Both the position numbers and the translations under genes were made by a program. The notes under the pieces are model-generated. The model saw nothing but the letters and a program-made list of their open reading frames with translations. It did not search any database and was not told the origin of the DNA. Positions 9,042 through 17,816 of a DNA stretch of 64,000 nt are shown one piece after another. The stretch comes from Laspinema palackyanum D2a (GTDB lineage: Bacteria > Cyanobacteriota > Cyanobacteriia > Cyanobacteriales > Laspinemataceae). How positions within the stretch are numbered: the stretch's first letter is position 1; every line of letters begins with the position of its first letter. The stretch covers positions 62,001 to 126,000 of the forward strand of contig JAMXFF010000004.1 in the NCBI GenBank assembly GCA_025370845.1. Reading direction: 5' to 3'.

Positions 9042-9446
9042 ATGAACCCCGATAACGTCATGGAATTTTTACAAACCGGATTTCGAGTTGGGGTAGGCGC
9101 AACGGCTTCCCTACTCGAAAGCATTCAAGACGCCCAAAAACGAGAAGAAAATCTGGCGGACTTAAAACTAGATGTCAGCGATTTGACCAAAAAATGGGCT
9201 GAAAAAGGAGAACTGACCGAACGGGAAGCCCGCAATTATGTGGATACCCTGATCGAACACCAGCGATCGCCCGGGGAACCCCCATCCTCTGCAACTCCCC
9301 CGGGAGCAAGTTCTGAGCCTCCGTCATCCCCACCCACTTCGGCAACCAATCCGGAAGTCTACCAAGATTTACAAGACTTAACCGCTCAAATTGCAGCGTT
9401 GCGGTCTGAGTTAGAAAATTTACAAAATAAAGATTCCGAACGTTAA
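9042..9446 (+). CDS. Phasin-superfamily-like small protein
   Basis: The 134-aa protein has an amphipathic helical N-terminal half with ADLKLDVSDLTKKWAEKGEL and TEREARNYVDTL, which resembles the phasin / polyhydroxyalkanoate granule-associated pattern. A Pro/Ser-rich linker (about residues 77-105) and a C-terminal coiled coil (DLQDLTAQIAALRSELENLQ) follow. In cyanobacteria such proteins are widespread and mostly uncharacterised. Binding to PHA granules is possible but not shown. No signal or membrane segment is present. It has its own promoter upstream. Confidence 0.5.
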   Translation: MNPDNVMEFLQTGFRVGVGATASLLESIQDAQKREENLADLKLDVSDLTKKWAEKGELTEREARNYVDTLIEHQRSPGEPPSSATPPGASSEPPSSPPTSATNPEVYQDLQDLTAQIAALRSELENLQNKDSER

Positions 9447-10018
9447 TCTGAGGGTGCAAGAACGCCGGTACCGTTTTGAAGAGCAGGGACTATAAACTGA
9501 GTTTCTTGAAAACAGATTGCTGATTGAGACCCATTTGATGCAGCAACCCAGTTGTTTTCCCTATACTGTACCAGCGCTCTGGGCTTCTCCGGGTTAGCAC
9601 AACTAAAATACTTAGCACAACCAGGACGCCAGTACAGGATGAGATTTGTAGGACCAGACACGGAGTTTCTGGCCCTTTTTTTTGTGGCTCATTAGCCGAA
9701 AATTTGGTCAAGAAACCCGCTTTGTATTCCCTTTCCGGTAAGCCGGGAGTAGACTACAGGGTATTAGGTGAGGGAATGTCCTGGGGAATTTTTTCTGTCT
9801 TGCGTCCGGCTTTTGAGTGCAGGATTAAAACAAGAAGGAGAATTCGTGGCCTGGGGTTTTCCGTCAGGAGGAGGCCAGGGGGCGATCGCCCAACCACAGG
9901 GTTTAAGCCTAAACCGTTGATGCTGTAGATAAGGATATGTCCTGTCAATAAAAAGTAAAACTAATTTTACTTTTTATTGACAGGAGTACACTTGTTTGAT
10001 ATGATTTACCAGTTTTTT
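9447..10018. other. Convergent intergenic region
   Basis: This 570-bp region between convergent genes has no credible frame; those at 9443-9948 overlap on both strands without family character. It contains a CGGAGTTTCTGGCCCTTTTTTTT stretch near 9660-9684 and a very strong hairpin at 9941-9984. Confidence 0.5.
9941..9984 (-). terminator. Perfect 20-bp AT-rich hairpin
   Basis: CCTGTCAATAAAAAGTAAAA (9941-9960) and its exact reverse complement (9965-9984) are separated by only CTAA. It lies 35 bp beyond the stop of the minus-strand DUF4327 gene and probably terminates it. A 20-bp stem without mismatch is unusually long for a terminator and may instead be a mobile-element trace. Confidence 0.6.
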
Positions 10019-10249
10019 TTAATCGTTGCCCCAGTCTTCGCGACCCATGAGATCCACAATGCGATCGCGCAACAAGAAATCGTACTTTTCTAATTCAGAC
10101 TCAACCAAGGCCCATTCCCGCGCTGGGATATATTGGCAGAGGGTATAAATGGGTTGTTGTCGCCCTACAAAGCCATTTTTGACCAAGGTTCGAGCTTCTT
10201 CTTTGATGAACTCGATGGAATATTGAACGGTAGATGTAGATGGAGCCAT
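10019..10249 (-). CDS. DUF4327 family protein
   Basis: This 76-aa, helix-rich, soluble protein has YSIEFIKEEARTLVKNGFVG, RQQPIYTLCQYIPAREW and EKYDFLLRDRIVDLMG. These segments match DUF4327, a small family found almost only in cyanobacteria, with no known function. Length is typical. The gene is monocistronic, with a long AT-rich upstream region (10250-10400) and a strong hairpin downstream. Confidence 0.8.
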   Translation of the reverse strand: MAPSTSTVQYSIEFIKEEARTLVKNGFVGRQQPIYTLCQYIPAREWALVESELEKYDFLLRDRIVDLMGREDWGND

Positions 10250-11030
10250 CTTTAAAACCTCGCTAGATAGATTCTTTAATCAACGGTATATCTGTGACCA
10301 CCCCCCAGCTAGGTGAATAATTCATAATAGCTCATTGAAGAAGGGAGACTACTGGGCGGCCTCTCAGGCTATTTGTTACATTCTATACAGCAGCATTGTT
10401 ATTATCGCGCTAATTGACTCCTACTTATCTTAATAAAATATGAAGAATTATGCACCCCCAGGTAGATAAATTTTTTCGATGTACTTCCCTGGGGGGATGC
10501 CGGAATAATTAATGATTGCATTATTTCGGGTTTCCCGTAGAGAGAGCGAGGCCCAAATTTTATACAGGGAGATAGTTGTAGTCACGGTCTGGGGGGTAAT
10601 TTTATATAAATTTCAGCAGGTTCAATGACTATCGTTTTGGCGGGAATTTTAGGGGGAAGACAGGGTTAGGGGCTTGCCTCCAAAAAGGAGTTCCCAGAAT
10701 CCAACCCAGATCCCTAGGCTGGGAAGCGCAAAGAGTCCGGGGATACCCTCAAGGGAAAAAAATCGGATTGTTTGACAAAATTTCTGCTGGCTTTGCCACG
10801 GAGAAAGGGCCAGAAAGCCAGTTTTTTTGTCCCCTTGGTTTAATCCGCTACCCCTAGACTCGGAGCAGACTACAGGGGACAAGAACGAACATAAACAGGC
10901 TAGGGATCGCCGATTTCTAGGGACAAATGGGTTTGAATGGGATTGAAATTAGTCCCCGGTAGAGCCTGGGAAGGGAGCAATGGGAGGCTCTACCTGGTTT
11001 CCGATCAAGGTGCAGATTTCATCTGTAGCC
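10250..11030. other. Intergenic region of 780 bp
   Basis: No gene is supportable; frames at 10649-11161 look non-coding. It holds the upstream region of DUF4327 and an inverted repeat GCACCCCCAGG (10452-10462) / CCTGGGGGGATGC (10488-10500). A single site resembling half an RpaB motif, GTTACATT, lies near 10376. Confidence 0.4.
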
Positions 11031-12683
11031 TTAGTAAAACGGATTGGGTTGGGTGGGAGTTGGGGTCAGTCCGAATAAAGTTTCCAGGGCGATCGCCTGG
11101 GCGGCCCCCATTTGACCATAAGAAAACACAACCGGAATGGATGGAGGCAAGAGGACCTTAAATTCGTCCAAAACGTAGGGACTCCCGTAAATCACCACTG
11201 CCTGCAATTGTCCCGTTTCTAATAAGTGAGTCAGCCATTCTCGGGCGAGGCGGGTCACCTGGGCGGGTCCTCCAAAGGGATTACCCCGGATAAAGACTTG
11301 AAGTAAAGTTTTTGCGTTTGCTATTGCTTTCAAGTCTTGCGATCGGCAGGGAGTAGAACAATCCACGCCCTGGAATTGATAGCCTTTAGACTTCGGCATA
11401 ACGATCGCAGGGGCTTGTTTATTCAGAAACGCACTATTAACCAGAGAGTCAGTTACTAATAAATTATTCCTATACTCCCCGGATTCCTGTGGAGGGACGG
11501 ATAAAGGCAAAGAACCCCCAATTTGTTGAGACTCCCGCAAGATATTTTCTACACAGTTTATTGCCCCAGGAGTAGAGAGATTAATCAATTGGGCGGTGGG
11601 AGAAGTGGGGGGATTGACTACCGTAGAAGGGGCGAAAAGTTTTTGTTTTGCCTTCCAAATGCGGGTTACGGATTGGCGAATGCGATCGCGGGATATGCGA
11701 CCGGATTTGACTGCATCACAGAGGGCAGTAATGGCCTCTGCTGGGTCCACGGGCATCAATAAAATATCCGCCCCGGCTTCTAAGGCTAAAATGGGAGCTT
11801 CATTGGGGCCATAGCGTTTGGCGATCGCCCCCATCACCAAAGCATCAGTGACAATTAACCCCTCAAACCCGAACCGTTGGCGTAACTGTCCCGTTAAAAT
11901 CTTTGAGGAAAGAGTCGCCGGATATTCCGAGTCCCAAGCTTCTATACAGAGGTGAGCGCTCATCACGGAATCCACCCCACCGGCGATCGCTCGTTGAAAT
12001 GGCGGAAGTTCCACCGTCTCTAGTCTTTCCGGGGAATGGCGCAACACCGGCAACTCGATATGAGAATCCACACTGGTATCCCCATGTCCGGGAAAATGCT
12101 TGGCACAGGTGAGGACCGGATACTTCTGTGCCCCGCGCATAAAGGCTAAAGCTAACTCACTGGCGGTTTCAGAATTTTCACCAAAGGACCGGACATTAAT
12201 CACCGGGTTTTCGGGATTGTTATTCACATCCACAACTGGGGCGAGGACCCAATTAATCCCGATGGCGAGGGCTTCCTGGGCGGTATAGGCTCCCATTGCG
12301 GTGGCATAACCCTGAGCTTTCGAGGGTTCTGTTGCAGCAATCTTGGCGATCGCCATTGGCGGGGGAAACCAAGTTGCACCGGCAAATCGCTGTCCGACAC
12401 CTTCCTCAATATCCGCAGCAATCAGCAGAGGATACTTCGCCCAGGATTGCAACTGCTGCGATCGCAACATCAAATCACCCGCACTGCCTCCCACCAAAAT
12501 CACGCCCCCCACGCGCTGTTCCTGCACCAGCTTCTGCAACTGGGCCGCTGGGGGTTCCCAATCGGGATATTCAATTTGGTGGTCAAACAGATGTCCAGAT
12601 GCTCGTACTACGAACAACTGCGCCACCTGTTCTTCTAACGATAGGGTTTCGAGATCCGGCAGTGCCGGGATCAGATCCGACAT
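11031..12683 (-). CDS. nagZ: Beta-N-acetylhexosaminidase NagZ (GH3)
   Basis: NagZ removes N-acetylglucosamine from cell-wall fragments during peptidoglycan recycling. The 550-aa protein has a GH3 TIM-barrel (about residues 15-360) with LLIAADIEEGVGQRF, the NagZ signature CAKHFPGHGDTSVDSHIELP containing the catalytic His/Asp loop, and the nucleophile region GLIVTDALVMGAI. A C-terminal alpha/beta domain (about 390-550) follows, making it longer than enterobacterial NagZ (about 340 aa) but like other bacterial GH3 glucosaminidases. I chose ATG 12683; a GTG lies at 12689. It follows rbfA by 9 bp and is probably co-transcribed with it. Confidence 0.9.
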   Translation of the reverse strand: MSDLIPALPDLETLSLEEQVAQLFVVRASGHLFDHQIEYPDWEPPAAQLQKLVQEQRVGGVILVGGSAGDLMLRSQQLQSWAKYPLLIAADIEEGVGQRFAGATWFPPPMAIAKIAATEPSKAQGYATAMGAYTAQEALAIGINWVLAPVVDVNNNPENPVINVRSFGENSETASELALAFMRGAQKYPVLTCAKHFPGHGDTSVDSHIELPVLRHSPERLETVELPPFQRAIAGGVDSVMSAHLCIEAWDSEYPATLSSKILTGQLRQRFGFEGLIVTDALVMGAIAKRYGPNEAPILALEAGADILLMPVDPAEAITALCDAVKSGRISRDRIRQSVTRIWKAKQKLFAPSTVVNPPTSPTAQLINLSTPGAINCVENILRESQQIGGSLPLSVPPQESGEYRNNLLVTDSLVNSAFLNKQAPAIVMPKSKGYQFQGVDCSTPCRSQDLKAIANAKTLLQVFIRGNPFGGPAQVTRLAREWLTHLLETGQLQAVVIYGSPYVLDEFKVLLPPSIPVVFSYGQMGAAQAIALETLFGLTPTPTQPNPFY

Positions 12684-12692
12684 ATCCACAGA

Positions 12693-13121
12693 TTAAGCCT
12701 CAGTTTCTGAAATTTCGCTCTCGTTGAGATCCATATCTTCCTCATCCGCGTCAGGATTGTGCTGTTTGCGTTCTTCACTGATCTGATTGAGCAGTGTTAG
12801 GATGCGTGTCCCGCGTTCAATGGATCGGTCTTCTAAAAATATCACCTCTGGAGTCCGACGCAATCGCACGCGGTGGCCGAGTTCCCTGCGGATATATCCA
12901 GTCGCCGCCTGTAGTCCTTCCATTGTTTCCGCGCGCGCTTCATCACTGCCATAGATACTGACGAAAATCTTGGCGTGTTGGAGGTCACCAGAGACATTGA
13001 CATCAGTCACGCTAACCATTCCCGCACCCACTCGGTCATCCTTGATGTCGCCGATTAACATTAAACTGACTTCGCGCTTAATCAAGGACGCGACACGCTC
13101 TACTCGACGATCGGTAGCCAT
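12693..13121 (-). CDS. rbfA: Ribosome-binding factor A
   Basis: RbfA binds the 30S subunit and helps 16S rRNA maturation and cold adaptation. The 142-aa product begins [19 protein letters not shown] and has the KH-type core with [39 protein letters not shown] and [13 protein letters not shown]. The acidic tail ([13 protein letters not shown]) is common in cyanobacterial RbfA. ATG 13121 gives the usual N-terminus; the frame upstream to 13178 is unrelated. It is the first gene of an rbfA-nagZ pair. Confidence 0.95.
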   Translation of the reverse strand: MATDRRVERVASLIKREVSLMLIGDIKDDRVGAGMVSVTDVNVSGDLQHAKIFVSIYGSDEARAETMEGLQAATGYIRRELGHRVRLRRTPEVIFLEDRSIERGTRILTLLNQISEERKQHNPDADEEDMDLNESEISETEA

Positions 13122-13290
13122 AATATTGATTCCCTTGTTTGCATGATACTCATCGGTTTGGGTGGCACTTGAAGGCATCCACCTGTTTTTAGTGTAGAGT
13201 TTTAATCCGTGCTACCGCTACAACAGCAAATCGCGTCACCGCCGACACCCTTCATCCACTCATTCCGCGTGACTTGGCTTAGGCCAGGTC

Positions 13291-13352
13291 AGGAGGACCC
13301 CACCCTAACCCTCCCCAAGACACAGGGGAGGGGACTGGAGGTGTGCTTAAAT
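13291..13352. repeat. GC-rich dispersed repeat (CCCCACCCTAACC type)
   Basis: AGGACCCCACCCTAACCCTC followed by CCCAAGACACAGGGGAGGGG and GGAGGTG: one copy of a unit that recurs at 32264-32420 and, four times, at 49311-49718. The two halves, CCCTCCCC and GGGGAGGGG, form a hairpin. It lies in the gap before rbfA. At 13372-13386 a single AAAAACCCGGTTTCT arm of a second repeat family follows. Confidence 0.75.
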
Positions 13353-13421
13353 TTGAGGCAAAATCTGGGTCAAAAACCCGGTTTCTGATCCCTGGGCTCT
13401 AAATAAAACTGTCCCGATGCT

Positions 13422-13628
13422 CTAAGTTGCGGCCAATCCCAACATCCCTCGTAAGGTCAACCCGACAAAAATTAGGGCAGTCACAACCAGAGTGACTAAG
13501 GCGATCGCGGTTACGGGTTTTTGCAACAGGGGTTTAACCCAACCGAACAGGGCAAAGAAGATACCCAGAATGATCGTGACAAAATAGCGCGGGTAGCGAA
13601 GGATATTACTCCAAAAGTCATCAAACAT
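13422..13628 (-). CDS. ycf33: DUF751 / Ycf33-like protein
   Basis: This 68-aa membrane protein begins MFDDFWSNILRYPRYFVTII and contains two hydrophobic helices (about residues 15-32 and 41-62) around the loop PLLQKPVTAIAL. This pattern is the DUF751 family, encoded as ycf33 on some algal plastid genomes. Its function is not established; a link to photosynthetic electron transport has been proposed for the family. Length is typical. It lies 27 bp downstream of the ADP-ribosylglycohydrolase gene on the same strand, so they may share a transcript. Confidence 0.8.
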   Translation of the reverse strand: MFDDFWSNILRYPRYFVTIILGIFFALFGWVKPLLQKPVTAIALVTLVVTALIFVGLTLRGMLGLAAT

Positions 13629-13655
13629 AAAAATTCAGATTCTGAACAGGAGCGG

Positions 13656-14672
13656 CTAAGACTGTTTGCATTGTACCGCGTAGCATTGTTCCGCGAGTTG
13701 CACCAGTTCCCTAAACTTCCAAGTTCCTTGGTCATTCAGATTGGCCGCCAGTTCCTGGGGAATGGCATCCAGTCCGAGATAGGCCCCGGAAATTGCACCG
13801 GCCATCGCTGCGGTGGTATCCACGTCACCCCCTACGATAATCGCAGTGCAGATTGTTTCCCAGTAATCCTCGGGGGTTTTTAAGAAGGAATAGAGGCTCC
13901 AGAGGACACTACCGATGACAAAGGGAGAAATTCCCGGCCAACGTTGCTCGTGATCGGGGGCAAGACCGGCGGGAGAAATCAGGCGGACTGCTTCCTCAAT
14001 GGGTAACTCGATCCAGTGGATTAAGTCTTTCAGATATCCGGCGAGGATCGGTTCAATTTGCGCCGTCCATTCGCTTAACTGGGAGAGAAAGGAGGCGGGA
14101 TTGACGGATTCCCCGCGCAGGACGAGGGCCACGGCACCGGCGATCGCCACGGACCCGGCAGAGCAGCGGGGGTCCTGATGGGTGCTGCGTCCTTGGTCTA
14201 CGGCAGCCTGAATCAGTTGAGGCGGGTCATTGTAAAAGATTAACCCAATGGGTGCGGCCCGCATGGCGCTGCCATTTCCAGCAGAGGGAGACGGTTCCCC
14301 AGCGGATTGCCAGGGAATTCCCTGGGCTAATCGTAAGGCTGCGGCTTCTGTAGAGCGTCCTCGTCCGACGATGCGTTCTTCGGCGAAAATTGCTCCAATG
14401 CGTTGGGCATAGTCTGCGGGGTCGAATCGGCCACAGGCGATATAACTTTGGAGGAGTTCTCGGGCGAGTTGGGAATCATCGGTGTATTGACCAAAGGGAA
14501 AAGGGAAGCGATCGCGGTCTCGAATTCGCTTGACCTTAAGCTCATAATTTACATAATTTTGACAAACTTCTTCGGCATAGCCTTCCACACGGCAGCCCAC
14601 AGCATCACCGAGGCACTGTCCAATCAAACAGCCCCTAAATTGTTCTAAACGGGATACCTCTGGCCTGCTCAT
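13656..14672 (-). CDS. ADP-ribosylglycohydrolase family protein
   Basis: The 338-aa protein has the family's metal-binding motifs in order: GCLIGQCLGDAVG near residue 15, YTDDSQLARELL (about 64-75), GNGSAMRAAPIGL (about 131-143) and GGDVDTTAAMAGAISGAYLG (about 284-303). The family removes ADP-ribose from proteins or nucleic acids using two Mg ions; dinitrogenase reductase-activating glycohydrolase (DraG) belongs here. The usual GGDTDT is GGDVDT here, a change of one Thr that may affect the metal site. The substrate cannot be told. A C-terminal helix with several Cys closes the protein. Confidence 0.85.
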   Translation of the reverse strand: MSRPEVSRLEQFRGCLIGQCLGDAVGCRVEGYAEEVCQNYVNYELKVKRIRDRDRFPFPFGQYTDDSQLARELLQSYIACGRFDPADYAQRIGAIFAEERIVGRGRSTEAAALRLAQGIPWQSAGEPSPSAGNGSAMRAAPIGLIFYNDPPQLIQAAVDQGRSTHQDPRCSAGSVAIAGAVALVLRGESVNPASFLSQLSEWTAQIEPILAGYLKDLIHWIELPIEEAVRLISPAGLAPDHEQRWPGISPFVIGSVLWSLYSFLKTPEDYWETICTAIIVGGDVDTTAAMAGAISGAYLGLDAIPQELAANLNDQGTWKFRELVQLAEQCYAVQCKQS

Positions 14673-14706
14673 TTAGGTTAGATAAATTTTCTATGTAAAC
14701 AGCTAA

Positions 14707-15066
14707 TTATATCATATTTTGATGAAAATCAATCATTAACATTTTTCCGGTGGAATCATAAAATAACGTAGCAAAACAAATTTCGGGATAGACTCTCCCG
14801 CGTTTTTGTTTCTGAATCCCACCCATTGCCACTTGAACCCGATAACCTGTTCCTAAATTAATATCAAAATATTCATTAAAAAAGGCTTTTGTTACAATAT
14901 CAATTTTGACATCTTCTGGGATAGCGACACTTATATCTTCATCTTCTAGTTGAACTTTTTTCTGCCCCGATGCCCGGTATTTTTTCAACATATTATTAAC
15001 ATCGGCAAAGATTTGAGGGTCGGGTAAAATGCGGTCGATGGCTTGGATAACGTCCTGAGAATCCAT
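14707..15066 (-). CDS. Hypothetical protein, 119 aa
   Basis: No family was recognised. The N-terminal 45 residues are helical (AIDRILPDPQIFADVNNMLK), and the rest alternates short polar and hydrophobic stretches suggesting a beta sheet (IDIVTKAFFNEYFDINLG, ICFATLFYDSTGKMLMIDFH). The start is well supported: AGGAGG lies 8 nt before ATG 15066. It has no signal or membrane segment. It lies 34 bp upstream of the ADP-ribosylglycohydrolase gene on the same strand and may be its partner. The base composition is more AT-rich than its neighbours. Confidence 0.6.
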   Translation of the reverse strand: MDSQDVIQAIDRILPDPQIFADVNNMLKKYRASGQKKVQLEDEDISVAIPEDVKIDIVTKAFFNEYFDINLGTGYRVQVAMGGIQKQKRGRVYPEICFATLFYDSTGKMLMIDFHQNMI

Positions 15067-15692
15067 CTGGGAAACCTCCTGAAAAATACATGATCGTAAT
15101 CAAGGACTCAGTTGAAGCAGCGATCGCGCTTTCGGGAGAAAGGATGGATCTATCTGACTGATTCAACCCGCTGTACTGCAATTAGATTGCAGTGGGCGTA
15201 TCTATTTTAGACCGAAAGGACTCAGGGTTTTAATACGAATTGAGACAATTCGAGGGAGAAGTCCTCTGAAGGAGTGGGTCACTCCCGTTAAGGGAATGGG
15301 GACTCCCCCTCCATTATGCCAAAATCGGTTTTAAACTGTCGTATCAATGATTACTCCTGGGTTTCCCCGAGGGGATCTACCGCAGAATTCCAGTCGCGAT
15401 CGTGGTATGTTAGGGATTCATTAGCTTTTGGAGTTGGGTTGGGATTGAAGCGGGCCCAAATTGCCACAGAATTGCCTAGGCAATGGCGCTGGAGTGATGC
15501 GGCAACGGGGGGGAGGTGCCGTTGAGGGGACTCGTTTCCTGGGGTGCGATCGCCCAACCGGGATTACCCCTATTTCCCTGATCCCAACTCCAGCAAAACA
15601 ATATCAAGGGCAATCCTTGAGTTTATAAATTGAGTTTGGTTTACCCAAAAGGGAAGCCGTTGAGCCAAAATTAGGTACAGTTTTAGGTATAG
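15067..15692. other. Divergent intergenic region before the methylase
   Basis: About 625 bp with no supportable gene. It includes a small hairpin GGAGTG-GGT-CACTCC (15271-15285) and frames at 15316-15557 on both strands that look non-coding. Confidence 0.4.
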
Positions 15693-16535
15693 ATGAACGA
15701 GACGACTGCATTAACAGTTTTACCCCGTCCTTTTCTAAAATGGGCTGGGGGTAAAACCCAACTGATTCAACAATATCAACCCCTATTCCCCCCCCAGTTT
15801 AAAACTTATTACGAGCCATTTTTAGGGGGTGGTGCAGTTTTTTTCTATTTATTTCAAGAGCATTCATCGGGGTTTAAATCAGTCTTATCCGATGTCAATG
15901 AAGAGTTGATTAATATGTATCGCTGCGTTCAAACTGACGTAGAGGCTTTAATCAAAGAGTTGGAATTGCATCAAGCTAAACATGATTCTGAATATTATTA
16001 CCAAATTAGAGCGCAGAAAAACCGCAAATTGGTCAAAAAAGCTGCTCGAATTATTTATTTAAACAAAACTTGTTTTAATGGATTGTATCGAGAAAATTCT
16101 AAAGGGGAATTTAATGTGCCGATTGGTCGGTATAAAAATCCCACTATTTGTAATGCAGAGTTACTGCGGGCGGATTCCCAGGCTTTGCAAGGGGTGAAAT
16201 TAGAAGTTCGGGATTTTGATAAAGTGTTGGAACAGGCTAAAACTGACGAAGATTTTGTCTATTTTGACCCGCCTTATTATCCTCTAAGCAATACAAGTCA
16301 CTTTACCTCGTACAGTCGCTATAATTTTAATGAAGAGGACCAAATTCGGTTACGGGATGTGTTTGCTCAACTGGCGAGGCGAGGGGTTAAAGTGATGCTG
16401 TCTAATTCCGATTGTCCGTTTATTCGAGAGATTTACCAGGAGTTCCAGATTCATGAAGTTTCAGCAGCGCGATCGATTAATTCTAAAGGAACTCATCGCG
16501 GTAAAATTTCTGAAGTTGTTGTGACATCTTATTGA
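15693..16535 (+). CDS. Dam-family DNA adenine methylase
   Basis: This 280-aa D12-class enzyme transfers a methyl group from SAM to N6 of adenine. Motif I is FLKWAGGKTQL (residues 14-24), followed by YYEPFLGGGAVFF, and the catalytic DPPY motif is FDPPYYPLSNTSHFTSY (DPPY at 192-195). NKTCFNGLYRENSKGEFNVP is typical of Dam and DpnM. The expected target is GATC; that is the core of the abundant GCGATCGC octamer, and Synechocystis has a comparable GATC enzyme. No restriction endonuclease gene adjoins it, so it looks like an orphan methylase. The coding sequence is AT-richer than its surroundings. Three REP-like palindromes follow immediately. Confidence 0.9.
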   Translation: MNETTALTVLPRPFLKWAGGKTQLIQQYQPLFPPQFKTYYEPFLGGGAVFFYLFQEHSSGFKSVLSDVNEELINMYRCVQTDVEALIKELELHQAKHDSEYYYQIRAQKNRKLVKKAARIIYLNKTCFNGLYRENSKGEFNVPIGRYKNPTICNAELLRADSQALQGVKLEVRDFDKVLEQAKTDEDFVYFDPPYYPLSNTSHFTSYSRYNFNEEDQIRLRDVFAQLARRGVKVMLSNSDCPFIREIYQEFQIHEVSAARSINSKGTHRGKISEVVVTSY

Positions 16536-16596
16536 TTTGGATAGGGGATGAAGTTTGGTTGTTGTGTTGGGATGATGATGAAACTCTTGGAGAAGA

Positions 16597-16731
16597 AACG
16601 ACTGAAGTCGTTACTACGAACAAGGGGAAATGGTGGAACTCTTGGAGAAGAAACGACTGAAGTCGTTACTACGAACAAGGGGAAATGGTGGAACTTTTGG
16701 AGAAGAAACGACTGAAGTCGTTACTACGAAC
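16597..16731 (-). repeat. Three REP-like palindromes in 55-bp tandem units
   Basis: AACGACTGAAGTCGTT followed by ACTACGAAC occurs at 16597, 16652 and 16707. The units are nearly identical including their 30-bp spacers (AAGGGGAAATGGTGGAACTC type), so a 55-bp unit has been amplified. It lies between the Dam gene and the convergent phosphoesterase gene. Confidence 0.85.
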
Positions 16732-16791
16732 AGGGGGGAATGATTGGATTTGGGGTGGGGAATGATGCAGTATTCTTGCTCGGTAACTTTG

Positions 16792-17697
16792 TTACAAATC
16801 ATTTAGGATTGCGATCGCGCCTCGGTCGAAGGTTCGATTATTTTGGTCAATGCCGGTGATGTGAAGGCGATCGCTGTAAATTTCAACCGCAGCAAAACTC
16901 AGTTGACTCGCCGATCGCGCTGTCCAACTAGAACGTCCGACCCGGCGGGTTTTCGCACCGGCACCACAAGTTAAATAGGTGGTATTCCCGATCTCGCGAC
17001 TTCGTTCGTAGTTATGATTATGTCCATTAATATAGAGTGAAACCCCATGTTCTAGGAACAAAGGCATCAGTTTCCGACGGAGAAACCGACTGCCTAAATG
17101 CAACCCCGAGGTATAAAGGGGATGATGTCCCATGACAATTTTCCACGGTGCATCACTTTCTTGGAGTTGAGTCTCTAACCAAGGTAATTGATTCTGCCAA
17201 TCGGCATTTCGGTTGGTATCCAAGACAAAAAACTCGACTTGATCCCGGCGTAAACTATAGTAGCGCCCTTGCATATTAAAGCCCGGATATTGGACTTGAT
17301 CATTGCCATTATTGGTTTTAATATCGTGATTGCCCAAACAGGCATAGAATTTAACTTGGGCATCGAGGAGCGATCGGTAGGGTTGCTCAAAGACGCGCCC
17401 TATTTTCTCAATTTCGCCATGATTGTAGATATTATCCCCGGCAAGCAAGACTAAATCGAAAGGATTCTGCTCATGGTAGCGGGCGATCGCCCGTCCGACT
17501 GCATATTGACCCTCATTACCCGCACCCGTATCTGCCACGGCGACAAAACGCAGCAGCAAGCTATCTGGGGATGGTGGTATCAAATCCAACTCAGTCTCTG
17601 ACCTCTCTTTCGTTAGCCCCCTGAGAGATTTGCCTAGGATAGCAAAGGTTAAGGCACTAAGTCCAGCCAGTAAAAATTCTCGGCGTGTCTGGTTCAT
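16792..17697 (-). CDS. Secreted metallophosphoesterase (acid phosphatase-like)
   Basis: The 301-aa protein starts with a twin-arginine type signal, MNQTRREFLLAGLSALTFAI, so export by Tat is likely. The calcineurin-like metal-binding motifs follow: VAVADTGAG, LLAGDNIYNHG, CLGNHDI, MGHHPLYTSG and INGHNHNYER, in the pattern of purple acid / tartrate-resistant phosphatases. It probably hydrolyses phosphomonoesters in the periplasm or outside the cell. I chose ATG 17697; the frame is open to a TTG at 17715. The region 16732-16791 before its end holds the last REP unit. No Pho-box was identified. Confidence 0.85.
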   Translation of the reverse strand: MNQTRREFLLAGLSALTFAILGKSLRGLTKERSETELDLIPPSPDSLLLRFVAVADTGAGNEGQYAVGRAIARYHEQNPFDLVLLAGDNIYNHGEIEKIGRVFEQPYRSLLDAQVKFYACLGNHDIKTNNGNDQVQYPGFNMQGRYYSLRRDQVEFFVLDTNRNADWQNQLPWLETQLQESDAPWKIVMGHHPLYTSGLHLGSRFLRRKLMPLFLEHGVSLYINGHNHNYERSREIGNTTYLTCGAGAKTRRVGRSSWTARSASQLSFAAVEIYSDRLHITGIDQNNRTFDRGAIAILNDL

Positions 17698-17816
17698 TCG
17701 TTCGGGAATTTGCAAGAATTAGGGGACATTTCAAACAAAATGATAGATTAATCCAAGGATGGCCGCACCTTTAAAGTATTTCCTGTTGTGTCACGACCTT
17801 GATCGCCTAGAAAAAG

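Noticed and set aside
10370..10395. GTTACATTCTATACAGC as an HLR1 site before DUF4327
   Set aside because: Only the first half-site matches; the second octamer has several mismatches.
15316..15557. Frames on both strands before the methylase, one containing a GSTAEFQSRSWYVRD segment slightly like formylglycine-generating enzymes
   Set aside because: The similarity is a few residues only and the rest does not fit; probably chance.
16597..16731. Regularly spaced repeats resembling a short CRISPR array
   Set aside because: The spacers are nearly identical to each other, and no cas gene is near; this is tandem duplication of a REP-like unit.
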